Shown: positions 1 through 8,730, numbered from the stretch's first letter. The stretch is DNA of 28,573 bases from Enterosoma sp964427595 (GCA_964427595.1 CAYRUQ010000016.1:1-28573); one strand, 5' to 3'. Notes: a model not told the origin generated them from the letters alone. A program made the numbers and translations.

Positions 1-358
1 AGTATTCATGAGGTTCATGAGTCACTTCATCACGATAAAGTCCGATATGACCCACTTTAGCGGAAGGGACGAGCTCTAACATGCCGTCTACCATTCCTAA
101 ACCAGCTCTTAAGATGGGGACAAAACAGAGTTTCTTTCCAGAGATCATCGGTTGCTCAGTCTCTTCAATAGGAGTCTTGATTTTGACATTCTTAGTGGTG
201 AGGTTTCTTAAAGCTTCATAACCTTCCATCAAAGCGATTTCCTTGACGAGTCTTCGAAATTCGTTGGTTCCAGTTTCTTCTTTTCTCAAGATAGTGATCT
301 TATGCTTGAGAAGAGGATGTTGAAGGAGGATGACATTACTGCTCTCTTTTGTCTCCAT
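1..358 (-). CDS. upp: Uracil phosphoribosyltransferase, N-terminal part (runs off the window)
   Basis: Converts uracil and PRPP to UMP in pyrimidine salvage, in the cytosol. The 119 visible codons read from ATG at 358-356 and run past base 1, so the C-terminal PRPP-binding part is outside the window. The family signature is clear: VILLQHPLLKHKITILRKEE near the N-terminus, then FRRLVKEIALMEGYEA, then VPILRAGLGMVDGM and GLYRDE, which match conserved Upp segments. A GGAGGT ribosome binding site (complement of 363-368) lies five bases before the ATG and fixes the start. The gene diverges from the glycosyltransferase at 523 with a 164-base shared upstream region. Nothing unusual is visible. Identification is very secure; only completeness is unknown. 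Confidence 0.95.
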   Translation of the reverse strand, partial: METKESSNVILLQHPLLKHKITILRKEETGTNEFRRLVKEIALMEGYEALRNLTTKNVKIKTPIEETEQPMISGKKLCFVPILRAGLGMVDGMLELVPSAKVGHIGLYRDEVTHEPHEY

Positions 359-380
359 AAATACCTCCAAAATTTTAAAG

Positions 381-386
381 ATTATA
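381..386 (-). promoter_or_regulatory. Putative -10 box for upp
   Basis: The complement of 381-386 reads TATAAT. It would start transcription near 374, leaving a short leader that contains the GGAGGT ribosome binding site. No good -35 hexamer is visible; the upstream sequence is pyrimidine-rich. Confidence 0.4.
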
Positions 387-445
387 GCAAGAGAAAAGAG
401 GAAGAAGGAAGAACAACCACAATGATAGCCCTCACATTATATTTT

Positions 446-471
446 TTGAAAAATGGCAACTGGAGTATAAT
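446..471 (+). promoter_or_regulatory. Putative promoter of the GT4 glycosyltransferase
   Basis: TATAAT at 466-471 is a perfect -10 box. TTGAAA at 446-451 could be a -35 element but the 14-base spacer is short, so only the -10 is convincing. Transcription would begin near 478, about 45 bases before the chosen ATG. This makes the upstream TTG at 475 an unlikely start. Confidence 0.45.
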
Positions 472-522
472 AATTTGCCTATCAGTTCCCGTTTAGTTAT
501 GATTTGTGAGAAAGAAGAAACT

Positions 523-1797
523 ATGGTTATTACATTTGTTATAGATATGTTCGGTTCTAGCAACAATGGAACCACAGTCACTTGCATGAGAACTGCAAGG
601 GTTTTAAAAAGTCATGGTCATGATGTGAAAGTCATCGCTTTCATCCCTGAGAACCACGATGATTTATCAATGTATAAAGATAAGATTTTACCGACTGAGA
701 GATTCGTCATCCCTGTCTTTGATAAGTTAGTTTTAGATAATGGAATGGTCATCGCTAAAGCTGACCCAAATAAGATCGCCGAGTTCATCAAAGGATCGGA
801 TGTCGTCCACTGTATGCTTCCTTTCTCTCTCGAAGATAAGGTTAGAAAAGTCGCTAAAGTCATGGGTATACCAGTCACCGCTGCTTTCCATGTCCAACCG
901 GAAAATGTTTCATACAATTTAAAACTCGGTAAATGTAAACCGGTCAATGCTTTAATCTATCTTCTTTTTAAGACCTGGCTTTATCGTTATGTCAGATATG
1001 TCCACACCCCTTCTTTGATGATGAAAGATCAGATGGAGAAGCATCACTACCATAATAAGATTTATGCTATCTCAAACGGAGTCTCACCTCGTTTTAAACC
1101 TACTGAAACTGAAAGGCCCGAAGAATTAAAAGGCAAGTATGTCATCCTGATGATCGGTAGATATTCAGGTGAGAAGAGACAAGATCTGATCTTCAAAGCC
1201 ATTGGGCATAGCAAGTACAACGATAAGATTCAATTGATTTTATGCGGACAAGGTCCTCTTTTGAAAAAGTATCAAAAGCTTTCTAAGAAATACTTAGCTA
1301 ACCCTTGCCGTTTCGGTTTCATGTCACAAGAACAATTAGCTCAAGTCATCAATTATTCAGATCTTTATATCCACTCCTCGGATGCGGAGAGTGAAGCTAT
1401 CTCTTGTATCGAGGCTTTCAGTTGTGGATTAGTCCCTATCATCTCTGATTCCAAGCTTTCTGCTACTAATAACTTCGCTTTAGATGAAAAATGTCTCTTC
1501 AAGGCAGGCAGTTATCGTTCTTTAACTAAGAGAATCGAATACTTCATCGAACATAAAGAAATTGTTGATGAACTCTCTTCTAAATATGTTGAGTATGGTA
1601 AATCCTTCGCTTTAGAAGATTGCGTCAGCAAGCTTGAGGACATGTTTGTCAAAGCTATCGAGGATGAGAAGAAAGATCAAGAAGAAAAAGTCAGTTACTA
1701 CACCTCTAGAAAAGAGAGGAAAAACCTCAGAAAAATCGCCGATCAAATCGGCTACGATTACAAATACATCTATTCAAAAAGATCACCTAGAAGGTGA
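523..1797 (+). CDS. GT4-family glycosyltransferase
   Basis: A cytosolic or membrane-associated GT-B retaining glycosyltransferase of 424 residues. I chose ATG 523 because the protein then begins MVITFVIDMFGSSNNGTT, the usual first beta strand and glycine-rich loop of GT4 enzymes; an in-frame TTG at 475 would add 16 unconserved residues. The C-terminal nucleotide-sugar domain shows GRYSGEKRQDLIFKAI, the usual donor-domain opening, and an E-x7-E motif in DAESEAISCIEAFSCG. The last 45 or so residues are highly charged (Lys, Glu, Arg) and may bind acidic lipid or simply be a tail. Acceptor and sugar are not readable: a diacylglycerol glycosyltransferase for glycolipids is a plausible guess, since such enzymes are common in this group, but a surface-polysaccharide enzyme fits equally. 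The gene is alone on its strand. The ribosome binding site is weak (purine-rich GAGAAAGAAG). Confidence 0.85.
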   Translation: MVITFVIDMFGSSNNGTTVTCMRTARVLKSHGHDVKVIAFIPENHDDLSMYKDKILPTERFVIPVFDKLVLDNGMVIAKADPNKIAEFIKGSDVVHCMLPFSLEDKVRKVAKVMGIPVTAAFHVQPENVSYNLKLGKCKPVNALIYLLFKTWLYRYVRYVHTPSLMMKDQMEKHHYHNKIYAISNGVSPRFKPTETERPEELKGKYVILMIGRYSGEKRQDLIFKAIGHSKYNDKIQLILCGQGPLLKKYQKLSKKYLANPCRFGFMSQEQLAQVINYSDLYIHSSDAESEAISCIEAFSCGLVPIISDSKLSATNNFALDEKCLFKAGSYRSLTKRIEYFIEHKEIVDELSSKYVEYGKSFALEDCVSKLEDMFVKAIEDEKKDQEEKVSYYTSRKERKNLRKIADQIGYDYKYIYSKRSPRR

Positions 1798-1799
1798 TC
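1776..1799 (-). terminator. Rho-independent terminator of the dnaE-polA-mutM/coaE operon
   Basis: GATCACCT (1781-1788) and AGGTGATC (1792-1799) form a perfect 8-bp stem with a 3-base loop. On the minus strand five U residues follow (complement of 1776-1780), so it terminates the minus-strand operon. On the plus strand no T run follows. The stem covers both stop codons: TGA at 1795-1797 for the glycosyltransferase and TGA (complement of 1798-1800) for the fusion gene. Confidence 0.85.
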
Positions 1800-3186
1800 A
1801 CTTGAGTTTATCTTCGATGATAGAAGCGATCTGTTTGACTCTCTCAAACAGATCTTTTTTAGTTCCATCAGTATTGATGATGAAATCAAATTCACCTCTA
1901 TGTTTATCATAGGAATTTAAAGCGTTGAATTTGATTCTCTCTTTGATATTCTTCTCTCCTCTTTCTTTGAGATGTTCTTCTTGATAACTGGTCTCAGTTC
2001 CGATGAGGAGAGTCATATCTTTATCGATGTGACTTTCAAAGAGAAGCGGTATTTCAAAAGCTTTGTTTTTACCATCATTATCTCTTTTGAATTCTCTGAC
2101 TTTTTCTCTGATGATCGGGTATAAAAAATTTTGATAACTTCTATTGAATTGTTTGTCTGTTATAAGCTTGTTAGATAATATTTCTTTATTCAAATCAGGA
2201 GTGAAGATATCTGGAAACTTCTCTTTTAATTTCTTTAAAAACTCCTGATTTTGATAAAGCTTTTTGACTTCATCATCAGCGGAGAAAGTCACATAACCAA
2301 GCTCTTTAAAATAAGAGATAACTAGTGTTTTACCAGAGGCGATTTTACCAGTGATTCCAAGTGAGATACCAGTGTGTTGACACTTTGGGCAATAAGAAGT
2401 CCCTCTTCCTGACAGCTTTGATTTCTCTATTTTGAAAGTATGACAACGAGAACAGATTTCACCATCTTTAGAATAGACTTTTAAGAAGTTTTGAAACTCT
2501 CCGCTTCTATCAGCACCAGCTTTATAAGTCTTGACAGTAGAACCTTTGTTTTCGATAGCTCTTGTAAGGATCTCTTTGGAGTTTTTTAGGATATCAGAGA
2601 TGTTTTTATCACTGAGAGTCGATCCTTTTTTATAAGGTGAAATAGAACTGGCAAAACAGACTTCATCAGCGTAGATGTTTCCAAGTCCTGACATGATGCT
2701 TTGATCTAAAAGAAGTTCTTTGATCGGTTTATCACTTCTTTGATATTTGTCTTTTAGATACTTGATATCATCAAGCATGAAAGGTTCAGGTCCTAAAGAA
2801 GAAAGAGGGCCATCTTCATCTTCTTTCAGGTAGTAGCAGACACCAAATTTTCTAGTGTCATAAAAAGCTAGTCCCTTCTCATCCTCTTTAAACGGAATAT
2901 AAAGAGAGAGATGTTTTTCTATGTGCTCATCATCAACGATAAAAAGTTTACCTTCCATCCTCAGATGAAAAATCAAGCGATGATCGTCATTTAAATGAAG
3001 AAGGAGGAATTTCCCTCTTCTGTCTATTGAGATGATTTTCTTATCAGGTATCTGTTTTTTAAACTCTTCTAAGTCAGTTTTAATCAATTTCGGATAAAGG
3101 ATTTTTGGAACAGAGAGGGTCTTACCTAGTATTCCACTTTCAAGAAGGGTTCTTTTGACAGTTTCAACCTCGGGTAGTTCAGGCAT
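1798..3186 (-). CDS. mutM-coaE: Fused formamidopyrimidine-DNA glycosylase / dephospho-CoA kinase
   Basis: One 462-residue reading frame holds two whole enzymes. Residues 1-272 are MutM (Fpg), which removes oxidised purines such as 8-oxoguanine and nicks the abasic site: catalytic Pro2 and Glu3 in MPELPEVET, beta-hairpin Lys59, HLRMEG, DTRKFG, the H2TH segment LLLDQSIMSGLGNIYADE, and a zinc finger with Cys245, Cys248, Cys266 and Cys269. Residues 274-462 are CoaE, which phosphorylates dephospho-CoA in the last step of CoA synthesis: P-loop GITGKIASGKT (277-287), SADDEV (302-307) and FEIPLLFE (377-384). The start is ATG 3186, because Pro2 must be the mature N-terminus; a TTG two codons earlier is rejected. 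There is no start codon between the domains, so this is a real fusion. It begins two bases after the polA stop and is the last gene before the terminator at 1776-1799. Confidence 0.95.
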   Translation of the reverse strand: MPELPEVETVKRTLLESGILGKTLSVPKILYPKLIKTDLEEFKKQIPDKKIISIDRRGKFLLLHLNDDHRLIFHLRMEGKLFIVDDEHIEKHLSLYIPFKEDEKGLAFYDTRKFGVCYYLKEDEDGPLSSLGPEPFMLDDIKYLKDKYQRSDKPIKELLLDQSIMSGLGNIYADEVCFASSISPYKKGSTLSDKNISDILKNSKEILTRAIENKGSTVKTYKAGADRSGEFQNFLKVYSKDGEICSRCHTFKIEKSKLSGRGTSYCPKCQHTGISLGITGKIASGKTLVISYFKELGYVTFSADDEVKKLYQNQEFLKKLKEKFPDIFTPDLNKEILSNKLITDKQFNRSYQNFLYPIIREKVREFKRDNDGKNKAFEIPLLFESHIDKDMTLLIGTETSYQEEHLKERGEKNIKERIKFNALNSYDKHRGEFDFIINTDGTKKDLFERVKQIASIIEDKLK

Positions 3187-3188
3187 AA

Positions 3189-5807
3189 TCAATGAGCCTC
3201 ATACCAGTTATCAGCATAGTTAGCATCTGTCTTTAACGGAATTGATAAAGAAAGAGCGTTTTCCATCGTCTTTTGAAGAAGAGGTCTTATCTCTTCTATC
3301 TCGTCTTTAGGAACTTTGAAAAGAAGTTCGTCATGAATTTGTAAGATGATCTTGCTCTTGTAGTTCTTCAAGACTTGGTCACACTTGATCATCGCTATCT
3401 TGATCAAGTCAGCAGCGGAGCCTTGGATGACGCTATTGACAGCTGCTCTCTCGGAGAAAGCTTTCATTGCTCTATTAGAAGAGTTGATGTCTCTTAGATA
3501 TCTTCTTCTATTTAAGATAGTCTCTACATAACCTTGTTCACGAGCTTTTAAAACACATTGTTGTTGGAAGTCTTCTATACCAACAAACGTGGATTTAAAA
3601 GATTCGATAAGTTCTTTAGCCTCTCCTCTAGAGATTAAAAGTTGCTCAGCAAGTCCGAAAGCTGAGATGCCATAGATGATTCCGAAGTTGACAGCTTTAG
3701 CTTTTCTTCTCATCTCAGAGGTGACTTCATCAAGAGGAACTTTAAAAACTCGGCTAGCGGTAGCGGTGTGAACATCATGACCTTCGATGAAGATCTCCTT
3801 TAAAGCTTTGATATCACCGATATGAGCGAGCATTCTCAGTTCGATTTGTGAGTAATCGATAGAGAGAATCAGAAACTCCTTATCCGGATAGAAGAAAGCT
3901 TTTCTTATCTGTTTTCCTTCATCAGTGCGGATAGAGATGTTCTGCAAGTTAGGTTCACTCATCGATAGTCTTCCTGTGGAAGTCAAAGCTTGGTTATAGA
4001 TAGCATGTATCTTTCCATCGCTGAAGACATGTTTAGGAAGAGAGGATGTATATCCAGAAACCAGTTTTGAATAAGCTCGATAAGTCAACACTGATTCGAT
4101 GATCGGATGGTCATAAAAATGAGCGTTTAATACTTCTAATGAAGTGCCTTTTTCTTTTTTATCTCTTGGAATTTGTAAATCAACAAACAAGACTTGTTCA
4201 AGCTGTTTTGGAGAATTGATATTGAACTCTTTGCCGGCGAGAGAATAGATACGAGAAGTTAAAGATTCTAGTATCGCTTTGTATCTAGTATCTATCTCAG
4301 CTAAGACTTCTTCATTTAGTGGAACACCTTCAATCTCCATCTTAGCCATCACTTCTGCTAAAGGAAGTTCAACTTCTTCAAAAAGAGTGTTCTCTTTGTT
4401 TTCACTTAATCTCTCTTTTGCTTCTTTTTCATGCTTAGCTATCAAAGTGGCTATTTGAGAAGATATGTTTTCTTCATCAGAAAGTTCTTCATCCCAGCTG
4501 AGAAAGACATCTTTGACCTTTTGACCACTATCAGGATTGAGAAGATAAGTGGCAAGAAGAAGATCAAAATCAACACCTTTGATGAAAGGAAGTTTGTTTC
4601 TAGAGAGATGAACAAGAAGACCTTTCAAGTCATAAGTAGCTATCTTCTTATCGGAAGTTAAGAAGTTCTTGAAACTATTATCTTGTAAAGCATCTTCTAA
4701 AGAAAGATAGAAAACAATTCTATCAGATGCTAAGGCAAAGCCTTTTAATTCATCAAGGTTTTCATTCTCATAAGAAGAATCATAAGCGATAGCGATAATC
4801 TCTTCTTTAATCTCATCAAGACTACTGATATTCACTTTCTTAAAAGTAGTAGTATCTTTCTTAACTAAAGGAGCATCATCAATGAAGAATTGAGTGAAAA
4901 GCAAATCATCGATGATGCCGTCTAATTTATCAATTTGGTTCAAGAACTGGCGGAGGTTATATTTCTCATAAAAGGAAGCTAACTTGCTTTTCAAGTAAGG
5001 TTGATAGATAGATTTTTCATAGTCTTCTTTCATATCAAGGGTAGTGTCGATAGTAGCTAGGTGTTTGAAGAAGAGAGCGTCTTTTTCACCATCGATGATC
5101 TTTTGATTAGTCTTACTATCAGCATGAGCTTTCGCAAAAGCGATGACATCTTCGACATGTCCGTGTTCATTTAAAAGTTTGATAGCTGTCTTTTCACCGA
5201 TACCAGGTATACCTTTATAGTTATCGGAAGGATCACCAGCGATAGCTTTATAGTCGGTGATTTGGTCTGGATTTAAACCGAAGAGTTCTTTCAAGTTAAA
5301 AGGCGTATAAACGACTGTTTCACTGAGTCCTTTTTTAGGGGTTTCAACAGTGATGTTATCTTTTAAAGTTAAAAGCTGGAGAAAGTCTTTATCAGAACTG
5401 AAAAGTCTGACTTCTTCATCTTTGCTAGACGAATAAGAAGCCATCGAACCAGCTAAGTCATCAGCTTCATAACCGGCTTGTTCCTTCCAGTGAATATTCA
5501 TCGCATCAAGAAGTTCTCGAGCCGGCTCAAACTGCATGATCAATTCTTCAGGACAAGCCTGTCTTTGAGCTTTATAGTCTTCAAACTCTTTCTTTCTATT
5601 AGTCGGTTTATCAGTATCAAAAGCGACGAAGAGATGATCTTCAGGCCCTAATTGAGATTTTATTTTCTTCATCAAATTATGAAAAGCGAAGATGGCATTG
5701 ATAGGTTGACCAGAAGCAGAACGCATCAGTTTTTCAGGTGGATAAGCTGTCGAATAATAAGATCTGAAGAGCAGTGAATTTCCATCGACGATATAGGTTT
5801 TACTCAT
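3189..5807 (-). CDS. polA: DNA polymerase I
   Basis: Fills gaps and removes RNA primers during replication and repair; 872 residues, full length for the family. Residues 1-290 form the 5'-3' exonuclease (YIVDGNS, FVAFDTDKPTNRK, EADDL, SSDKDF, and the helix-hairpin-helix GDPSDNYKGIPGIGEKTA). Residues about 320-465 correspond to the 3'-5' exonuclease fold but the acidic DxE motif is absent (the region reads AYDSSYENEN), so proofreading is expected to be lost, as in Bacillus and Thermus enzymes. The polymerase domain has motif A SIDYSQIELRML (Asp651), motif B RKAKAVNFGIIYG (Lys704, Phe708, Tyr712) and motif C QIHDELLF (Asp826). Its ATG lies inside the end of dnaE, an 8-base overlap (5800-5807) that implies translational coupling. 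mutM-coaE follows two bases after the stop. Confidence 0.98.
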   Translation of the reverse strand: MSKTYIVDGNSLLFRSYYSTAYPPEKLMRSASGQPINAIFAFHNLMKKIKSQLGPEDHLFVAFDTDKPTNRKKEFEDYKAQRQACPEELIMQFEPARELLDAMNIHWKEQAGYEADDLAGSMASYSSSKDEEVRLFSSDKDFLQLLTLKDNITVETPKKGLSETVVYTPFNLKELFGLNPDQITDYKAIAGDPSDNYKGIPGIGEKTAIKLLNEHGHVEDVIAFAKAHADSKTNQKIIDGEKDALFFKHLATIDTTLDMKEDYEKSIYQPYLKSKLASFYEKYNLRQFLNQIDKLDGIIDDLLFTQFFIDDAPLVKKDTTTFKKVNISSLDEIKEEIIAIAYDSSYENENLDELKGFALASDRIVFYLSLEDALQDNSFKNFLTSDKKIATYDLKGLLVHLSRNKLPFIKGVDFDLLLATYLLNPDSGQKVKDVFLSWDEELSDEENISSQIATLIAKHEKEAKERLSENKENTLFEEVELPLAEVMAKMEIEGVPLNEEVLAEIDTRYKAILESLTSRIYSLAGKEFNINSPKQLEQVLFVDLQIPRDKKEKGTSLEVLNAHFYDHPIIESVLTYRAYSKLVSGYTSSLPKHVFSDGKIHAIYNQALTSTGRLSMSEPNLQNISIRTDEGKQIRKAFFYPDKEFLILSIDYSQIELRMLAHIGDIKALKEIFIEGHDVHTATASRVFKVPLDEVTSEMRRKAKAVNFGIIYGISAFGLAEQLLISRGEAKELIESFKSTFVGIEDFQQQCVLKAREQGYVETILNRRRYLRDINSSNRAMKAFSERAAVNSVIQGSAADLIKIAMIKCDQVLKNYKSKIILQIHDELLFKVPKDEIEEIRPLLQKTMENALSLSIPLKTDANYADNWYEAH

Positions 5808-8718
5808 AATTGATGATTTTCCTTCCTGCGTTAATTATTTGTCTCGGATAGATTCTCTTGAATTTGAAGTCGGCATCTATCAACAAGAACTCGTTCTTAT
5901 TGATCTTCATTTTACCATCCGTTTCTACCTTGTAGTCTCGATGTCCATCCGTTACATCAAGTAGATGGTCTAACTCATATCTTGAGTCGTCAGTTACTAA
6001 GGTGGTGGTGAAGCCGTCTTTAGAGACAATATCGGATAGTTTAGTTGAGAAGATAGCCCCTAAAGAATTCTTTTCTAAATAAAGTCTCTCTCCTAAATCC
6101 TCGTTCACTACTAAAGAAGGAAGCTTGCTTTCTTCAAATCCCATCCTCGCAAATTGGATGTAATAATCAAGCTTATCAATCATTCCTTTTCTAGAAGGGC
6201 AGAGCTTATCAAAAGCACCACCAGAGATCAAAGACTTTAAGAAATTAACCGCATTTTTGTTTAAAGAGCTATTTAAACGATAACAGAAATCATAGAAAGA
6301 TTTAAAAGCACCTCTCCACTTTCTCTCTTCTGATATCTTGTGTAAGAATTCATCATCATAAGAAGAGACTGATGATAGTTGTAGATAGACTTTTCTATCA
6401 GGTGAGAAGATACAATAATTGATATCAGAAGCGTTGATATCAGGAGTGCAGATGAAGTAGTTTAAAGATTCTAATTCTTCCTTCAACTTCTTCATCGTCA
6501 TAGTGTTGAATCCGGTTCTCTCTATACAAGTAGAGTAAAACTCTTCTCGATAGTGAGTCTTGTAATAAAGAAGCTGGTAAGTGATTAAAGCATACGAATA
6601 AGCGTGTGATTTATTAAAACCATAATCGGCGAATTGCTCGATTGATTGATATATCTTTTTAGCCGTCTCTTCTCCGACTTTCTTGCTGGCACTAATCATG
6701 AATTTAGTCTTATAGTCTTCCATGATTTTGAGATTCTTTTTAGATATCGCTCTTCTGAACAAATCAGCATTAGAAGCGGAGAAATCAGCGACTTTCTGGA
6801 CAGCCTCTATAACCTGTTCTTGATAGACCATGACTCCGTATGTGTCTTCTAAAACCGGTCTTAATAATTCAGAGTCATATTCGATCTCTTGTTTACCATG
6901 CTTGCGATCAGCAAATAGGTCGATGTAATCCATCGGACCTGGTCTGAATAAAGCAATGACAGCCGCCAAATCTGAAAAACAAGTCGGCTTGACTTTGTTT
7001 GTCGTTTTAATCATACCTTCACTTTCAAGTTGGAAGATATCAGCAAGATGCAATTTATTTAGAGTATCATAAGTTTCTTTATCGTCAAGATTGTTGATGA
7101 TATCTGGAATCTCCTTATTGTTTCTCTTGATTTTATCTTCAATCAACTTGATTAAAGTCAAGTTTGATAAAGCGAGGATATCAAACTTGAGAAAACCGAG
7201 TTTCTCCATCGTCGGGTACTCAAATTCGACGACTCCGTGTTCACCCTCATCCATCGGACAAGTCTTTGCTATCGGTTCTTCTGAGATGATGATTCCAGCT
7301 GCGTGCTGAGAGGTGTTGATGGGTAAGCCTAGTAATCCATCTGCTTTCTGACAGATGCTAGCATAATAAGGATCTCTAAGATATCCTTTCAGTTTTTTTC
7401 CATAACGATAGTCTTCTTTAGCTTCTTTGAAGTTATTAGCTTTATCGGAGATACAGACGGTCAAGTCTTTCAGTCTGTTAAAGGATAAAGAACGTCCGAT
7501 TAAATTTAAAGCGCTCTTCGGTTTTAATTTTGAGAAGGTGATGATAGGAGAGACTCTCTCTGGGCCATATTTTCCCATCAGATACTCGACAACTTCATTT
7601 CTTCGATCATCTTCAAAATCGATATCGATATCAGGCATACTGCTTCTTTTCGGATTTAAGAAGCGCTCAAAAGAGAGATTGAATCTGATCGGATCAAGTT
7701 CTGTTATACCAAGAGCAAAAGAGACTAAAGAACCAGCTGCTGATCCTCTACCAGGGCCGATCTTGATTCCTTTATGTCTAGCGAATCTCACATAATCAGC
7801 GACTAATAAAAAGTAAGAAGAGAAGTGCATGTCCTTGATTACATCTAACTCATAAGTCAGTCTTGCAAGATAGATATCAGAAGCATGAGGAATCTTCTCT
7901 TCTAATCTTCGTCTAGCTAAGTTAGAGAGAGTCTGATCATCGTTATTAAAGGTAAGTAGTTTTCCTCTTTTGGTGAAGAAAGTAAACTCGCATTTATCGG
8001 CGACTTTAACTGTAGCTCTTATATCTTTTTCTCTATAGATAGAATCAAGAACTTTAGTGGAAAGAAGAAAATCAGGACCGGCTGAAGGAAGAGAGTAGAC
8101 GATTTCTTTCTCTAAACTTTTCTCTAAAAGTTCAGTCTTCTCCGCATCACTTTTTTTGATGTATCTAGCTTTTGGAAAAGCTAAAGTTTGATATTCGTTT
8201 CTATCACAGAATTCATAAAGAATACCGACGTCTTCTTTATCTTCCACAGAAGAGATAGAGATACCCATGTAAAAATCATCTTTGAAGACTTTCTTATAAA
8301 AGAGCAGAGATGGAGATAAGGCAGTTAAAAAGACTTCATCAAAGAAGTCGTTATCTGAGCAATCGATGACGAGAATCAACCCTTCTTTTAAAGCATCTAA
8401 AACATCACGACTCGGATTACTATCTCTATTTGAGATGAGTTGGCAGAGATTTAAATATCCTTGTTCATTTTTGACATATAAAACAGCGCTCAGATTTCTC
8501 GGAGATTGACAAGACAAAGTGAAGCGATAACCATAGATAGGTTTGATTTTCTGTCTTTCAGCTTCGTGTGCTAGATACGGAAAAGAGTAGAGATTTGTAT
8601 CAGCAACAGCTATCGCTTGATAGTCAAGCTCCTTAGCTCTGATAGCATACTTATCAAGTTCGATGGTAGATTTTCCAAATTCAAAGCAAGTGATTGTGTT
8701 TAATTGACAGTAACGCAT
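5800..8718 (-). CDS. dnaE: DNA polymerase III alpha subunit, DnaE type (short form)
   Basis: C-family replicative polymerase, expected to extend primers or copy damaged DNA beside PolC. Catalytic features are intact: GPGRGSAAGS (321-330), PDIDIDFED (362-370, Asp363 and Asp365), the third aspartate in KFDILAL (Asp513), and FNKSHAYSYALITYQ (701-715). At 972 residues it is shorter than usual DnaE proteins. The N-terminal PHP domain has lost its metal ligands: the HxHS/T motif near residue 5 reads QLNTIT, and the later D-H reads VADTNLY. After about residue 895 I see no convincing OB-fold. The ATG at 8718 has no Shine-Dalgarno sequence; a TATAAT lies six bases upstream, so the mRNA is probably leaderless. 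First gene of the operon with polA and mutM-coaE. Confidence 0.96.
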   Translation of the reverse strand: MRYCQLNTITCFEFGKSTIELDKYAIRAKELDYQAIAVADTNLYSFPYLAHEAERQKIKPIYGYRFTLSCQSPRNLSAVLYVKNEQGYLNLCQLISNRDSNPSRDVLDALKEGLILVIDCSDNDFFDEVFLTALSPSLLFYKKVFKDDFYMGISISSVEDKEDVGILYEFCDRNEYQTLAFPKARYIKKSDAEKTELLEKSLEKEIVYSLPSAGPDFLLSTKVLDSIYREKDIRATVKVADKCEFTFFTKRGKLLTFNNDDQTLSNLARRRLEEKIPHASDIYLARLTYELDVIKDMHFSSYFLLVADYVRFARHKGIKIGPGRGSAAGSLVSFALGITELDPIRFNLSFERFLNPKRSSMPDIDIDFEDDRRNEVVEYLMGKYGPERVSPIITFSKLKPKSALNLIGRSLSFNRLKDLTVCISDKANNFKEAKEDYRYGKKLKGYLRDPYYASICQKADGLLGLPINTSQHAAGIIISEEPIAKTCPMDEGEHGVVEFEYPTMEKLGFLKFDILALSNLTLIKLIEDKIKRNNKEIPDIINNLDDKETYDTLNKLHLADIFQLESEGMIKTTNKVKPTCFSDLAAVIALFRPGPMDYIDLFADRKHGKQEIEYDSELLRPVLEDTYGVMVYQEQVIEAVQKVADFSASNADLFRRAISKKNLKIMEDYKTKFMISASKKVGEETAKKIYQSIEQFADYGFNKSHAYSYALITYQLLYYKTHYREEFYSTCIERTGFNTMTMKKLKEELESLNYFICTPDINASDINYCIFSPDRKVYLQLSSVSSYDDEFLHKISEERKWRGAFKSFYDFCYRLNSSLNKNAVNFLKSLISGGAFDKLCPSRKGMIDKLDYYIQFARMGFEESKLPSLVVNEDLGERLYLEKNSLGAIFSTKLSDIVSKDGFTTTLVTDDSRYELDHLLDVTDGHRDYKVETDGKMKINKNEFLLIDADFKFKRIYPRQIINAGRKIINYE

Positions 8719-8724
8719 GACATA

Positions 8725-8730
8725 ATTATA
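8725..8730 (-). promoter_or_regulatory. -10 box of dnaE operon, placed for a leaderless transcript
   Basis: The complement of 8725-8730 reads TATAAT, followed by six bases and then the dnaE ATG. By normal spacing the first transcribed base is the A of the start codon. No ribosome binding site is present at the proper distance (only GGAAG about 15 bases upstream). No clear -35 hexamer is visible. Confidence 0.6.

Noticed and set aside
475..522. TTG start 16 codons upstream for the GT4 glycosyltransferase
   Set aside because: It would begin upstream of or at the predicted transcript start, and the added residues lack family resemblance.
4431..4661. 76-codon plus-strand frame inside polA
   Set aside because: Antisense to a strongly conserved gene, without ribosome binding site or recognisable product.
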